A DNA stretch of 64,000 bases, from assembly GCF_026810365.1 (NCBI RefSeq), contig NZ_CP113948.1, positions 3,249,001 through 3,313,000 on the forward strand, written 5' to 3'. Of this stretch, positions 16,639 through 25,220 are shown in pieces (the first letter of the stretch is position 1; every line of letters begins with the position of its first letter). The position numbers were made by a program, and so were the translations under genes. Below the pieces are notes generated by a model, which worked only from the letters and a program-made list of their open reading frames with translations, did not search any database and was not told the origin of the DNA. The stretch is from Flavobacterium praedii. GTDB lineage: Bacteria; Bacteroidota; Bacteroidia; Flavobacteriales; Flavobacteriaceae.

Positions 16639-16651
16639 ATAAGAATCTTAT
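16639..16651. promoter_or_regulatory. Candidate PadR operator
   Basis: ATAAG-AAT-CTTAT is a perfect inverted repeat just upstream of the -7 box TATATTTG (16653-16660). It sits between two direct copies of TTATGTATA (16633-16641 and 16648-16656), the second of which overlaps the box. PadR regulators commonly repress their own operon from such dyads. Confidence 0.45.
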
Positions 16652-16652
16652 G

Positions 16653-16660
16653 TATATTTG
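16653..16660 (+). promoter_or_regulatory. padR operon promoter -7 box
   Basis: TATATTTG matches TAnnTTTG, 43 nt before the ATG at 16704. Confidence 0.5.
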
Positions 16661-16703
16661 TAGGAGAATAGAAGAACATTAGGTACTTCGTAACGACCGA
16701 AAA

Positions 16704-17039
16704 ATGAAAAATTCACAGTTGTATAAAGGCAGTCTCAATACCATTATTATGAAATTGCTGGAAGAAAATGGCAAGATGTATGGCTATGAAATTACCCAAA
16801 AAGTAAAAGCAATTACTCAAGGTGAATTGCAGATTACCGAAGGGGCATTGTATCCTGCTCTGCACAAATTGGAAGCCGAAGGTATATTGGATGTTGAAAT
16901 TGAAAAAGTAGACAATAGACTACGAAAATATTATAAACTAACAGAAAAAGGCACTACCGAAACCGTAAACCGACTATCCGAATTGGAAGATTTTATCCGA
17001 AACATGCAGAGTTTAGTGAACCCAAAACTTGAATTTTAA
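16704..17039 (+). CDS. PadR family transcriptional regulator
   Basis: 111 residues, the usual size of short PadR (subfamily 2) proteins. The winged-helix domain reads LYKGSLNTIIMKLLEENGKMYGYEITQ (in parts), then ITEGALYPALHKLEAEGIL and RKYYKLTEKG, with a short C-terminal dimerisation helix. It usually represses a neighbouring transporter or membrane-protein operon until a ligand binds. It is the first gene before three paralogous membrane proteins and an ABC permease/ATPase pair, which are its likely targets. Confidence 0.92.
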   Translation: MKNSQLYKGSLNTIIMKLLEENGKMYGYEITQKVKAITQGELQITEGALYPALHKLEAEGILDVEIEKVDNRLRKYYKLTEKGTTETVNRLSELEDFIRNMQSLVNPKLEF

Positions 17040-17049
17040 TTTTATAGAT

Positions 17050-17721
17050 ATGAAATTAACAGCAGAACAAATAGACTATATCTCTAATTACATTCAATCA
17101 TTTGACATAAAATGGTATGAACTCCAAGTAGAACTGACGGATCATTTTGTTTCCATTATGGAAGAAATTTGGGAGGAAGATGAGGAGCTTACTTTTCATC
17201 AAGTAAAATATAGAGCAGAACAACGTTTTGGAAAAGACTATTTTAAGGAAGTGGAAGAAGAGCGCACAACCATTTTAAGAAAAGAATATAAAAAGCAACA
17301 ATGGTTTATGGTTGCGGAATATTTGAAATTCCCTAAAATCATTATGAGTTTTTTGTCAGTCATTTTAGTGTATCGAGTATCGTTTTATTTTGAGAATATT
17401 TTATTGTACATAAAAATTTTATTTGGAATATTACTTGGGGCTTCTGTAGTTTTATTACTTAATTGGCTTCGGTATAGAAAGATAAATGGAGAAAGATTTT
17501 TATCAATTGAAATGACAAAAATAATCAATAATAGTTCCATAATTATTACTCAATTCGTTCTTTTGTTTGTTAATAATTTTAAAGAAACTTTTCAAGAAAA
17601 TCATTTGTATTTGCTCCCTTTATGTTTTCTATGGGTATTGGGAGTATTACTACTAGTTACAGGTAAGCATTTAACAAATAAAGTTGTTTCGGACATCAAA
17701 AAACAATATCAACATACATAA
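17050..17721 (+). CDS. PadR-linked membrane protein, paralogue 1
   Basis: 223 residues from the ATG at 17050, 10 nt after the padR stop. A soluble N-terminal helical domain of about 85 residues (KLTAEQIDYISNYIQ, WYELQVELTDH, EERTTILRKEY) is followed by about four transmembrane segments. The two next genes share this layout and the EL-T/V-DH motif. The layout recalls HAAS-like domain proteins encoded next to PadR in other phyla, but this is an inference from architecture. A signal-transducing or transporter-accessory role is possible. Confidence 0.7.
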   Translation: MKLTAEQIDYISNYIQSFDIKWYELQVELTDHFVSIMEEIWEEDEELTFHQVKYRAEQRFGKDYFKEVEEERTTILRKEYKKQQWFMVAEYLKFPKIIMSFLSVILVYRVSFYFENILLYIKILFGILLGASVVLLLNWLRYRKINGERFLSIEMTKIINNSSIIITQFVLLFVNNFKETFQENHLYLLPLCFLWVLGVLLLVTGKHLTNKVVSDIKKQYQHT

Positions 17722-17728
17722 TTTAGTT

Positions 17729-18400
17729 ATGAAATTAACTTCCCAACAAATCGCTCAAATAGAAGAAACTTTAGTTTTAAACGGAATTCAATATGATGAT
17801 ATTAAATTGGAACTAACAGATCATATTGCTTCTGCGGTAGAAGAAAAAATAACTTTTCATGGAGTTTCTTTTGAAGTGGCTTGTCGTGAAGTTTTTGAAA
17901 ACTGGACAGAACAATTAAGACCTACTTCCTCCCATTGGGTTGGGCTAATTAATTCTTCTCCCAAAATTGTTTTGGACAAATGGGTCAGGACGACTAAACA
18001 GTTACAATTAAAGGCACTATTAATTGCACTTTTTCCAACAGTTTTTTTTGCTTATTTTTTTAATGGGAAACAAAATAAATTTGATTATACCCTTTTAGTT
18101 CAGATTTTTAAAACAATGTGTTTGGCTATTTCACTTTCAATAATCATTTTTAAATTTTTAATTTTCAAATCAAACATAAAGACTTCTTTCAGCCTTTATT
18201 TCAATAAAAACTCTACTGTTTTCTTTATTTATTTATTTTTTTATGGATTAGGGTTTATTCCTATAAAATTAAGTATTTGGGATTTCGGGACTAGTCTGTT
18301 CTTTATTTTATTGTTATCTTTTTTATTTGTGTATTCCCTTTTTTGTATAGGGTTAGCCTACCAACATTTACAATTTGTAAAAAAATTAAAATTGTCCTAA
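17729..18400 (+). CDS. PadR-linked membrane protein, paralogue 2
   Basis: 223 residues from the ATG at 17729, 7 nt after the preceding stop; an in-frame start at 17684 would overlap that gene. The N-terminal domain reads KLTSQQIAQIEETLVLNG, IKLELTDHIASAVEE and SFEVACREVF, then about four to five transmembrane segments. It is clearly related to its neighbours in the first 80 residues and more diverged in the membrane part. No catalytic residues are recognised. Confidence 0.68.
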   Translation: MKLTSQQIAQIEETLVLNGIQYDDIKLELTDHIASAVEEKITFHGVSFEVACREVFENWTEQLRPTSSHWVGLINSSPKIVLDKWVRTTKQLQLKALLIALFPTVFFAYFFNGKQNKFDYTLLVQIFKTMCLAISLSIIIFKFLIFKSNIKTSFSLYFNKNSTVFFIYLFFYGLGFIPIKLSIWDFGTSLFFILLLSFLFVYSLFCIGLAYQHLQFVKKLKLS

Positions 18401-18403
18401 TCT

Positions 18404-19093
18404 ATGAAACTCAAAACCCAACAAATCCAACAATTATATACTTTCACTCGTCAGCATTATGTAGAATGGTATGATTTGCAATCTGAATTAGTGGATCATT
18501 TGGCAAATGCGATAGAACAGGAATTGGAAAGAAATCCAAAATGCACCTTTGATGAAATCCTGAACAAAGAATTCAAGAAATTTGGGGTTTTTGGTTTTAT
18601 GGATGTGGTCGAGGAAAGACAAAAGTTTTTGAATAAAAAATACACTCGCCTTATCTGGAGTTACTACAAAGAATTTTTCAGCTTGCCCAAAATTATATTA
18701 ACCATGGCATTATTTATTGGATTACATACTATAATACATTTGGTTGCCAACCCAAATATTTTTCCAACTGTTGTTGTTTCTTTTTTATTAGTTTCTGGAT
18801 TTTTTACATTTAAAAAACGATACGATTTTAAGCAGAAAGGAAAGGAAACTGGAAAGAAATGGCTTTTTGAAGAAATTATGCTCAACAGGGTTAGTCTTTT
18901 GTTGTTTTTATTGCCTTCAGCGATTATTAATATTTTCAATACTTTTAGGGATAAAATTGAATTTTATGATTGGAGTTTAATTCTTGGAGAAATTGCATTT
19001 GTTTTAGTGGGACTGCTTATTTTTATTCAGATAAATATAATTCCAAAGAGAGTTGCTGAAGATTTAGCCAAAACGTATCCAGAATATTCTTAG
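18404..19093 (+). CDS. PadR-linked membrane protein, paralogue 3
   Basis: 229 residues, starting 3 nt after the previous stop. The N-terminal helical domain reads KLKTQQIQQLYTFTRQ, WYDLQSELVDHLANAIEQ, CTFDEILNKEFKKFG and VVEERQKFLNKKY; about four transmembrane segments follow. The VVEERQKFL-KKY stretch matches EVEEERTTILRKEY of paralogue 1, so these two are closest. It ends 59 bp before the ABC permease gene. Same candidate role as its paralogues: membrane sensor or accessory of the ABC module. Confidence 0.68.
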   Translation: MKLKTQQIQQLYTFTRQHYVEWYDLQSELVDHLANAIEQELERNPKCTFDEILNKEFKKFGVFGFMDVVEERQKFLNKKYTRLIWSYYKEFFSLPKIILTMALFIGLHTIIHLVANPNIFPTVVVSFLLVSGFFTFKKRYDFKQKGKETGKKWLFEEIMLNRVSLLLFLLPSAIINIFNTFRDKIEFYDWSLILGEIAFVLVGLLIFIQINIIPKRVAEDLAKTYPEYS

Positions 19094-19152
19094 CATCAAT
19101 CGTAACATTTTCCTACCCCAAACTACTAATTACAAAACCAAACCAAAAAACC

Positions 19153-20613
19153 ATGTTTGCAAAATTTATTTATCTCGAATGGAAATCCTTTACGAGATCT
19201 GCTTCCTTCGCTTCAAATTTGGCCTTAAAAATCCTTATGGGTTTTCTGGTTCTTTATTTTACGGTACTTTTTTTAGCTTTAGGAGTGGGATCTTTTTACA
19301 TTCTAAAGGAAATGAAATTAGATCCTTTGGTAACTATAAACAAGTTTTTAATCTATTATTTTGTAATGGATTTGATAGTTCGGCTTATGCTTCAAGCGAT
19401 TCCTGTAATGAACATTCGCCCATTGTTAACTATGCCGTTCAAACGACCAACTATTGTACATTTTGCTTTAGGAAAAACGACATTGTCTTTTTTTAATTTA
19501 ATTCACGCTTTTTTCTTTCTCCCTTTTTCTGCAGTTTTAATTTACGAAGGATATGATGTAATCAGCGTTTTACTTTGGTTGATTGGACTCTATTCTATTG
19601 TCTATGCCAATAATTTTCTGAATATTTTATTGAACAACAAAGACAATTTATTAGGAATTTTCCTTTCGATAGCATTGATTTTGGCAGGTTGCCAATATTA
19701 CAAATTATTTGATATTACAATATATACCTATCCATTTTTTGAAGCATTATTTCACACCAAATGGGTTTTTGCGCTTCCTGTTTTAGTAATGATAGGATTG
19801 TATTATTGGACGTATAATTTTCTGAAAGGTGATTTGTATCTAGACGCTGGATTAACAGTTAAAAATGATATTGCCAAAACAGAACAGTTAACTTGGTTGA
19901 ATCAATTTGGAACTCTAGGGACCTTTTTGAAAAACGACATTAAATTAATCAAAAGAAACAAACGCTCTAAAACTACTATTGGTTTGAGTATTATGTTTTT
20001 ATTTTATGGTTTAATCTTTTTCAATAGTAATTCTCATCAACCCGAGGTGATGCGAATTTTTGCCGGAATATTTGTTTCAGGTGGATTTTTGATCACATTT
20101 GGTCAGTTTGTACCGAGTTGGGATAGTGCGTATTATCAATTAATGATGACGCAAAATATACCGTATCGAGGCTATTTGAATTCTAAATGGTGGTTGATGA
20201 TTATTGGCACCGTCATTTCAACAATTCTAGCTTCTTTTTATTTATACTTTGGTTGGCAAATATATTTAACGATTGTGGTTGGTGCCATTTATAATATTGG
20301 AGTCAATTCCTTATTAGTTTTATTAGGAGGCGCTTTTACCAAAACTCCAATTGATTTAAGTTCAGGCAAAGGTGCTTTTGGAGACAAAAAAGCATTTAAT
20401 GTAAAAACAATGCTTATTACTATTCCGCAGTTAATTTTGCCGGTTTTATTGTATTGGTGGGGATCTTATTTAATGAATGCAAATTTAGGATTAGCTTTTG
20501 TTGCTATTGTAGGCATTTTGGGTTTAGCCCTTAAAAACAAAGTTTTTGTATTTATTGAAAAAACATATAAAAAAGAAAAATACGCTACCATTGCGGCTTA
20601 TAAACAAAAATAA
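19153..20613 (+). CDS. DUF5687 family ABC permease-like protein
   Basis: 486 residues with about twelve hydrophobic segments. The N-terminus FIYLEWKSFTRSASF and the stretch RPLLTMPFKRPTIVHF match the Flavobacteriaceae DUF5687 family of ABC-2-like permeases. A hydrophilic segment (LKNDIKLIKRNKRSKTT) lies near residue 260. It pairs with the ABC ATPase gene 69 bp downstream, as is usual. The substrate is unknown. The PadR gene upstream suggests inducible export or membrane remodelling. Confidence 0.82.
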   Translation: MFAKFIYLEWKSFTRSASFASNLALKILMGFLVLYFTVLFLALGVGSFYILKEMKLDPLVTINKFLIYYFVMDLIVRLMLQAIPVMNIRPLLTMPFKRPTIVHFALGKTTLSFFNLIHAFFFLPFSAVLIYEGYDVISVLLWLIGLYSIVYANNFLNILLNNKDNLLGIFLSIALILAGCQYYKLFDITIYTYPFFEALFHTKWVFALPVLVMIGLYYWTYNFLKGDLYLDAGLTVKNDIAKTEQLTWLNQFGTLGTFLKNDIKLIKRNKRSKTTIGLSIMFLFYGLIFFNSNSHQPEVMRIFAGIFVSGGFLITFGQFVPSWDSAYYQLMMTQNIPYRGYLNSKWWLMIIGTVISTILASFYLYFGWQIYLTIVVGAIYNIGVNSLLVLLGGAFTKTPIDLSSGKGAFGDKKAFNVKTMLITIPQLILPVLLYWWGSYLMNANLGLAFVAIVGILGLALKNKVFVFIEKTYKKEKYATIAAYKQK

Positions 20614-20682
20614 ACTCCAATCAAAAATAGGTATAATTGCAGGTTTTCAAACTAAAATCTTAATTCTAAAATATTACAGTTC

Positions 20683-21378
20683 ATGATACAAGTAAATACT
20701 CTTTCCAAAAAATACAACGATACTTCGGTATTACATATAGAATCATTAGCCATTCCAAAAGGGCAAAGTTTTGGACTGGTGGGAAATAACGGAGCAGGAA
20801 AAACCACTTTTTTTAGTTTGCTATTGGATTTGATCCAGCCAACAACTGGAAATATTATAAACAATGGAATTCAGGTGAATACTAGTGAAGATTGGAAACC
20901 TTTTACGGCATCTTTTCTAGATGAAAGTTTCCTGATTGGTTATTTAACTCCTGAGGAATATTTCTATTTCATTGGAGATTTAAGAGGACAAAACAAAGCT
21001 GATGTAGATGCTTTATTGGCGCAACACGAAGAGTTTTTCAATGGTGAGATTCTAAAAAACAAAAAATATTTGCGTGATTTATCCAAAGGTAACCAAAAGA
21101 AAGTAGGTATAATTGCCACTTTGATAGGGAATCCTGAAGTTATTATTTTAGACGAACCATTTGCAAATTTAGATCCAACTACAGTAAACAGACTTAAAAA
21201 AATCATTAAAGATTTGGCCGAGAATCCTAACGTAACAGTACTCGTTTCAAGTCACGATTTAATGCATACTGTTGATGTTTGTAATCGAATTGTGGCACTC
21301 AATAAAGGAGAAGTGGTCAAAGACATTCAGACTTCAAAAGAAACACTTCAGGAATTGGAATTGTTTTTTGCGGTTTAA
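20683..21378 (+). CDS. ABC transporter ATP-binding protein
   Basis: 231 residues with a full nucleotide-binding domain: Walker A GNNGAGKTT (residues 34-42), signature LSKGNQKK, Walker B VIILDEPFANLDP, and the H-loop SSHDLMH. The signature is LSKG, as in ABC-2/Gld-like exporters, instead of LSGGQ. It powers the DUF5687 permease encoded just upstream. The PadR to ATPase genes form one apparent operon. Confidence 0.93.
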   Translation: MIQVNTLSKKYNDTSVLHIESLAIPKGQSFGLVGNNGAGKTTFFSLLLDLIQPTTGNIINNGIQVNTSEDWKPFTASFLDESFLIGYLTPEEYFYFIGDLRGQNKADVDALLAQHEEFFNGEILKNKKYLRDLSKGNQKKVGIIATLIGNPEVIILDEPFANLDPTTVNRLKKIIKDLAENPNVTVLVSSHDLMHTVDVCNRIVALNKGEVVKDIQTSKETLQELELFFAV

Positions 21379-21465
21379 ATTTATATATTTCAAAAAGAAA
21401 CGTATTTTTACCAGTCATTATACTAAAATACTTTTTTAAAAGTTTAATGAACTAAACGTTTACCT

Positions 21466-24087
21466 TTGAATAGTAACACATCAAAATATTTTTTTTCAGT
21501 ACTATTTTTGTCTTTCTTGATAGCTTGTTCTACCAAGAAAGATACTTTTGTGTCCAGAAATTCCCATGCCCTTAGTACTAAACTCAATATATTGTATAAT
21601 GGTCAAATTGCCTTAGACAAAGGTGTAAAGGGCATAAACGATAATACTACCGAAAATTTTTGGAAGCGTTTGCCTGTAGAAAAAATGCAAATTAATGATG
21701 ATGTGCCAGTAGAAGGAAAGCCCAAAAATGTTGATTTTGAACTTGCCGAAACCAAAGCAACCAAAGCCATTCAGAAACACTCCATGAATATTGATGGTCG
21801 CGAAAAGAATTATCAAATAGACGAGGCATATTTGCTACTTGGAAAAGCCAGATATTATGATCAAAGATTTATCCCTGCATTAGACGCATTCAATTATATT
21901 TTATATAAATACCCTAATAGCAGCAATATATATGATGCTAAAATTTGGCGTGAAAAAACCAATGTTCGGCTTGGAAATGATGCGATCGCCATCAAAAATA
22001 CTTCAAAACTCATCAAAGACAATGAACTTGGTAAACAAGATTTCGCAAATGCAAATGCAATTTTAACAGCAGCTTTTTTAAATATTGAAGAAAAAGATAG
22101 TGCTGTCGTAAAACTAAAATTGGCCAATGCATACACTAAAGTTCATGAGGAAAGAGAGCGTTATTCTTTTTTATTAGGACAGTTATATGAAGAAGCAGGT
22201 CAAAAAGATAGCGCCATTTATTTTTATCAAACCGTTATTGATATGAATAGAAAGGCTGAAAGAAAGTTTGTAATTCAGGCTTATGCCAAAAAAGCAAAAC
22301 TCAATAATTACAAAGGTTTAGAATATGATGAATTTGTAAAAAAATCTAAAAAGATAATAGAGGATAGAGAAAATCGTCCCTATTTGGATGTAATCAATCA
22401 CAGCATTGGAATTTTTTATGACAATAACGAACAGAAAAAATTGGCATTAGACTTTTACAAAGCTTCTTTGGATACCAAATCGACTGATCCTTATTTGAAT
22501 GCATCCAATTATCGAAATATTGGAAATTTATATTTCAAACACACAGAATATGTAAATGCAGCCAAAAATTATGATAAATGTTTAGAACTGATGGATCCTA
22601 AATCTAGAGAATATCTTCAGATTTCAAAAACCAGAAAAAATTTAGATGAAGTTATACTTGATGAAGCTATTGCAAAACGAAATGATAGTATTATTTATGT
22701 TGCCCAATTAAAAGAGCCTGAGCAAATAGTTTATTATGAGAATTACATCCAAAAGCTTAAAAGCAGTGATGAGCTTAAAAAAATAGTGGATGAAAAACAA
22801 AAGAAAATTGACAATAATATTGCCTTAAATGCTGGTGGTAATATGTCAAAAGAGGCAATTGTGGATTCAAATGGACAAAAAGAAAATGTTCCAGTTTTTA
22901 CACCAGCTGCAAATTCTAATACATCTGCTACGAATGTTGTATTCTATTTTTACAATCCAAATACAGTTGCTTTTGGAAAATTAGAATTTAAAAAAATGTG
23001 GGGCAACAGAGCTCAAAATGGCTATTGGAGGTTTGCATCAGGAACAGCACAAAATCAAAATACAACAGAAACAGGAACTTTAACAGAGACTAAAGACAAA
23101 CCAGTAGTTGTTGAAGAGGTGAATGAAAAATACACCACCGATTATTATTTAAAACAATTACCAAAGACAGCAGCAGCAATTGATAGCATTAGTAAAGAAA
23201 GAAATGAAATCTATTTTCAATTAGGTGTTGCATATAAAGAAAAATTCAAAGAATACAATTTAGCAGCCACAAGATTAGAACAATTATTGGTGTATCAACC
23301 TGATGAAAAATTTATTCTTCCAACAAAATATAATCTATATAAAATTTATCAAATCACAAACCCATCTCAAGCAGAATCTTTAAAATCTGAAATCATAAGT
23401 CAATATCCAAACTCAAGATATGTACAGATTATTACCAATACTGCTCCTTTAGATGGAAGTGCAAATGATACTCCAGTTGGTGAATATGAAAATTTATATC
23501 GATTGTTTCAACAGGAATATTTCACTTCAGTTTTAGAAAAAGTAGACGGTTTGATTAATCATTTTGCAGGTGAACCAATAATTCCAAAATTCGAATTGCT
23601 AAAAGCAAATGCTATTGGTAAACTTTATGGACTTGAAGCTTACAAAAAAGCAATTCAATATGTTGCAGATAATTACGCCACAAGCAATGAGGGAAAAGAG
23701 GCCTTAGAAATTATTAAAACCCAAATTCCGCTTTTGGAACAGTTGAATTTCACTAAGACTGATTCTAAAAATTGGAGGGTACTATTTAAAATAGACAAAA
23801 ATGATGAAAAAAGCAGTGCAGCTATAGAAAGTAAGTTGGCCTTGTTTTTTGCAAATGAAAATGTAGAAAAGTTAAATTACACCTGTGATTTATATACTGA
23901 AAAAGATAGTTTTATATCTATTCATGGAATACATTCAGAATCGTATGCCTTATTTGTAGCAGCCCTTTTTGCTGAAAACGGAAAATTTAAAATTGCCCAA
24001 CCTGGAATAGTTATTTCAAATGAGAATTATAAAATAGTACAAATCAAGAAAAATCTTGAAGCCTATCTTTCACTAAATAAATCATAA
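21466..24087 (+). CDS. sprE: SprE/PorW-like type IX secretion and gliding lipoprotein with TPR repeats
   Basis: 873 residues from a TTG at 21466; no ATG exists before the signal peptide, so TTG is the only plausible start. The lipobox is LIAC (Cys about residue 21), followed by STKKDTFVSRNSHALSTKLN, split as STKKDTFVS and RNSHALSTKLN, and YNGQIALDKG, which match SprE/PorW. TPR-like helices fill about 110-430 and 570-740. In Flavobacterium johnsoniae SprE is needed for gliding and type IX secretion. The next gene is bactofilin, then the atp operon. A TAnnTTTG-like octamer (21461-21468) overlaps the start codon. Confidence 0.82.
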   Translation: MNSNTSKYFFSVLFLSFLIACSTKKDTFVSRNSHALSTKLNILYNGQIALDKGVKGINDNTTENFWKRLPVEKMQINDDVPVEGKPKNVDFELAETKATKAIQKHSMNIDGREKNYQIDEAYLLLGKARYYDQRFIPALDAFNYILYKYPNSSNIYDAKIWREKTNVRLGNDAIAIKNTSKLIKDNELGKQDFANANAILTAAFLNIEEKDSAVVKLKLANAYTKVHEERERYSFLLGQLYEEAGQKDSAIYFYQTVIDMNRKAERKFVIQAYAKKAKLNNYKGLEYDEFVKKSKKIIEDRENRPYLDVINHSIGIFYDNNEQKKLALDFYKASLDTKSTDPYLNASNYRNIGNLYFKHTEYVNAAKNYDKCLELMDPKSREYLQISKTRKNLDEVILDEAIAKRNDSIIYVAQLKEPEQIVYYENYIQKLKSSDELKKIVDEKQKKIDNNIALNAGGNMSKEAIVDSNGQKENVPVFTPAANSNTSATNVVFYFYNPNTVAFGKLEFKKMWGNRAQNGYWRFASGTAQNQNTTETGTLTETKDKPVVVEEVNEKYTTDYYLKQLPKTAAAIDSISKERNEIYFQLGVAYKEKFKEYNLAATRLEQLLVYQPDEKFILPTKYNLYKIYQITNPSQAESLKSEIISQYPNSRYVQIITNTAPLDGSANDTPVGEYENLYRLFQQEYFTSVLEKVDGLINHFAGEPIIPKFELLKANAIGKLYGLEAYKKAIQYVADNYATSNEGKEALEIIKTQIPLLEQLNFTKTDSKNWRVLFKIDKNDEKSSAAIESKLALFFANENVEKLNYTCDLYTEKDSFISIHGIHSESYALFVAALFAENGKFKIAQPGIVISNENYKIVQIKKNLEAYLSLNKS

Positions 24088-24089
24088 TT

Positions 24090-24476
24090 ATGTTTGATAA
24101 AAAACCAAAAATGTTAACAGACGTTTTAGGAAAAACCAATAGAATTGTCGAAGGAACTACATTACATGGAGATATTATTTCCCCTGCCGATTTTAGATTG
24201 GATGGAGAACTAATAGGAAATTTTACATCCAATGGTAAACTTGTAATTGGACCAGCAGGAAGTGTAAAAGGAGATATCATTTGTAATAATGCAGATATAG
24301 AAGGTACGTTTGAAGGCAAAATTCAAGTAGAAGACACTTTAAACATAAAAGAAACGGCTACTATAATCGGAGAAGTGGTTATTGGTAAATTATCAGTAGA
24401 GCCTGGAGCTATTTTTAATGCATCCTGTGTTATGTTTTCTAAAAAAAGTAAAGAAACAACAAGTGCCGTCGAATAA
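24090..24476 (+). CDS. Bactofilin (polymer-forming cytoskeletal protein)
   Basis: 128 residues, 2 nt after the previous stop. The central right-handed beta-helix repeats are plain: EGTTLHGDIISPADFRLDGEL (in parts), NGKLVIGPAGSVKGDI, NADIEGTFEGKI, ATIIGEVVIGKLSVEPGA. Short unstructured tails flank them. Bactofilins form nucleotide-independent filaments at the membrane and take part in shape or polar positioning. Proximity to the sprE-like gene raises a possible link to secretion-machinery placement, but that is inference. The stop overlaps the next gene. Confidence 0.9.
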   Translation: MFDKKPKMLTDVLGKTNRIVEGTTLHGDIISPADFRLDGELIGNFTSNGKLVIGPAGSVKGDIICNNADIEGTFEGKIQVEDTLNIKETATIIGEVVIGKLSVEPGAIFNASCVMFSKKSKETTSAVE

Positions 24477-24696
24477 TAATCCAAAAAAAAACAACTACAA
24501 TAAATGGTTGTCATTGATTAACATACCTATTCAAATGGGGGTGATTATTTTCTTGTTTGCCTATTTGGGAAATTGGATAGATGAAAATCATCCTAGCACC
24601 AAAGTATATTATGTAAAAATAATGGTGATGGTCGGTGTTTTTTTGGCGCTGTACAATGTGATAAGACAAGTTAACGAAATCAATAAAAATCAATAA
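24463..24696 (+). CDS. AtpZ/AtpI-like small membrane protein
   Basis: 77 residues from a GTG at 24463, overlapping bactofilin by 14 bp; a longer frame begins with ATG at 24418 but adds a non-conserved extension encoded in the bactofilin gene. There are two transmembrane helices (IPIQMGVIIFLFAYLGNWID and VKIMVMVGVFLALYNVI). The GNWIDE motif between them is typical of AtpZ/AtpI-type proteins encoded before atpB. Such proteins aid Fo ring assembly or magnesium/calcium movement in other bacteria. Confidence 0.75.
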   Translation: MPSNNNPKKNNYNKWLSLINIPIQMGVIIFLFAYLGNWIDENHPSTKVYYVKIMVMVGVFLALYNVIRQVNEINKNQ

Positions 24697-24709
24697 AACC
24701 AAAAGTATA

Positions 24710-25102
24710 ATGAACCTTAAAAAGTTGTTCCCATTTCTAACATTAATGGGTATTTCGCTCCTATTTTATACTATTCATAAAATTGTTTTCTTCTGTTTTG
24801 ATCTCAACCAAGTAACATTTCACTATTCTTTAGAAACGCTTTATTTGTTTTTTTTTATATTATCGGCGATTATTTTTAAGATTTTATTACTAATTAAAGA
24901 AAGAAGTTTTGACAATGTTGGAATGTCATTTCTTCTAGTAACCAGTATTAAGATGGTTTTTTGTTATCTGATTTTAAGACCCTTATTGCAATTGCCAAAG
25001 TCGGATAATTCAATAGAAAGAATAAATTTTTTCATACTGTTTATTGTCTTTTTAGCAATTGAGACCCTTTTCACCATACGCTTAGTAAACGAAAAGCAAT
25101 AA
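24710..25102 (+). CDS. Membrane protein upstream of atpB, DUF6168-like
   Basis: 130 residues with four transmembrane segments (about 8-25, 40-60, 72-90, 105-122) and the motif LLIKERSFDNVGMSFL between the second and third. It holds the place of atpI in other atp operons. I associate it with Flavobacteriaceae DUF6168 from memory. A role in ATP synthase assembly is inferred from position only. Confidence 0.6.
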   Translation: MNLKKLFPFLTLMGISLLFYTIHKIVFFCFDLNQVTFHYSLETLYLFFFILSAIIFKILLLIKERSFDNVGMSFLLVTSIKMVFCYLILRPLLQLPKSDNSIERINFFILFIVFLAIETLFTIRLVNEKQ

Positions 25103-25148
25103 TCAACACTTCAGTAAATCAAATTCTCAAAAAAATACTTTTATATGC

Positions 25149-25178
25149 TTTTGAGTATTAATAAAAAATGTACCTTTG
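25149..25178 (+). promoter_or_regulatory. atp operon promoter
   Basis: TTTTG (25149-25153), a 17-nt spacer and TACCTTTG (25171-25178) form a good Bacteroidota -33/-7 promoter. It lies 42 nt before the atpB ATG at 25221 and shows that the in-frame TTG at 25176, inside the -7 box, is not the start. Confidence 0.7.
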
Positions 25179-25220
25179 CACCAAATTTTAGAATCGTTAA
25201 AAAAAAGATATTTAAGAGAT

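Noticed and set aside
16704..21378. Antiphage defence island
   Set aside because: The PadR/membrane/ABC genes, HigBA and YoeB are present, but no restriction, nuclease-helicase or CBASS-like core genes occur nearby.
25176..25220. Longer AtpB from a TTG at 25176
   Set aside because: The TTG is part of the -7 box TACCTTTG of a well-spaced promoter.
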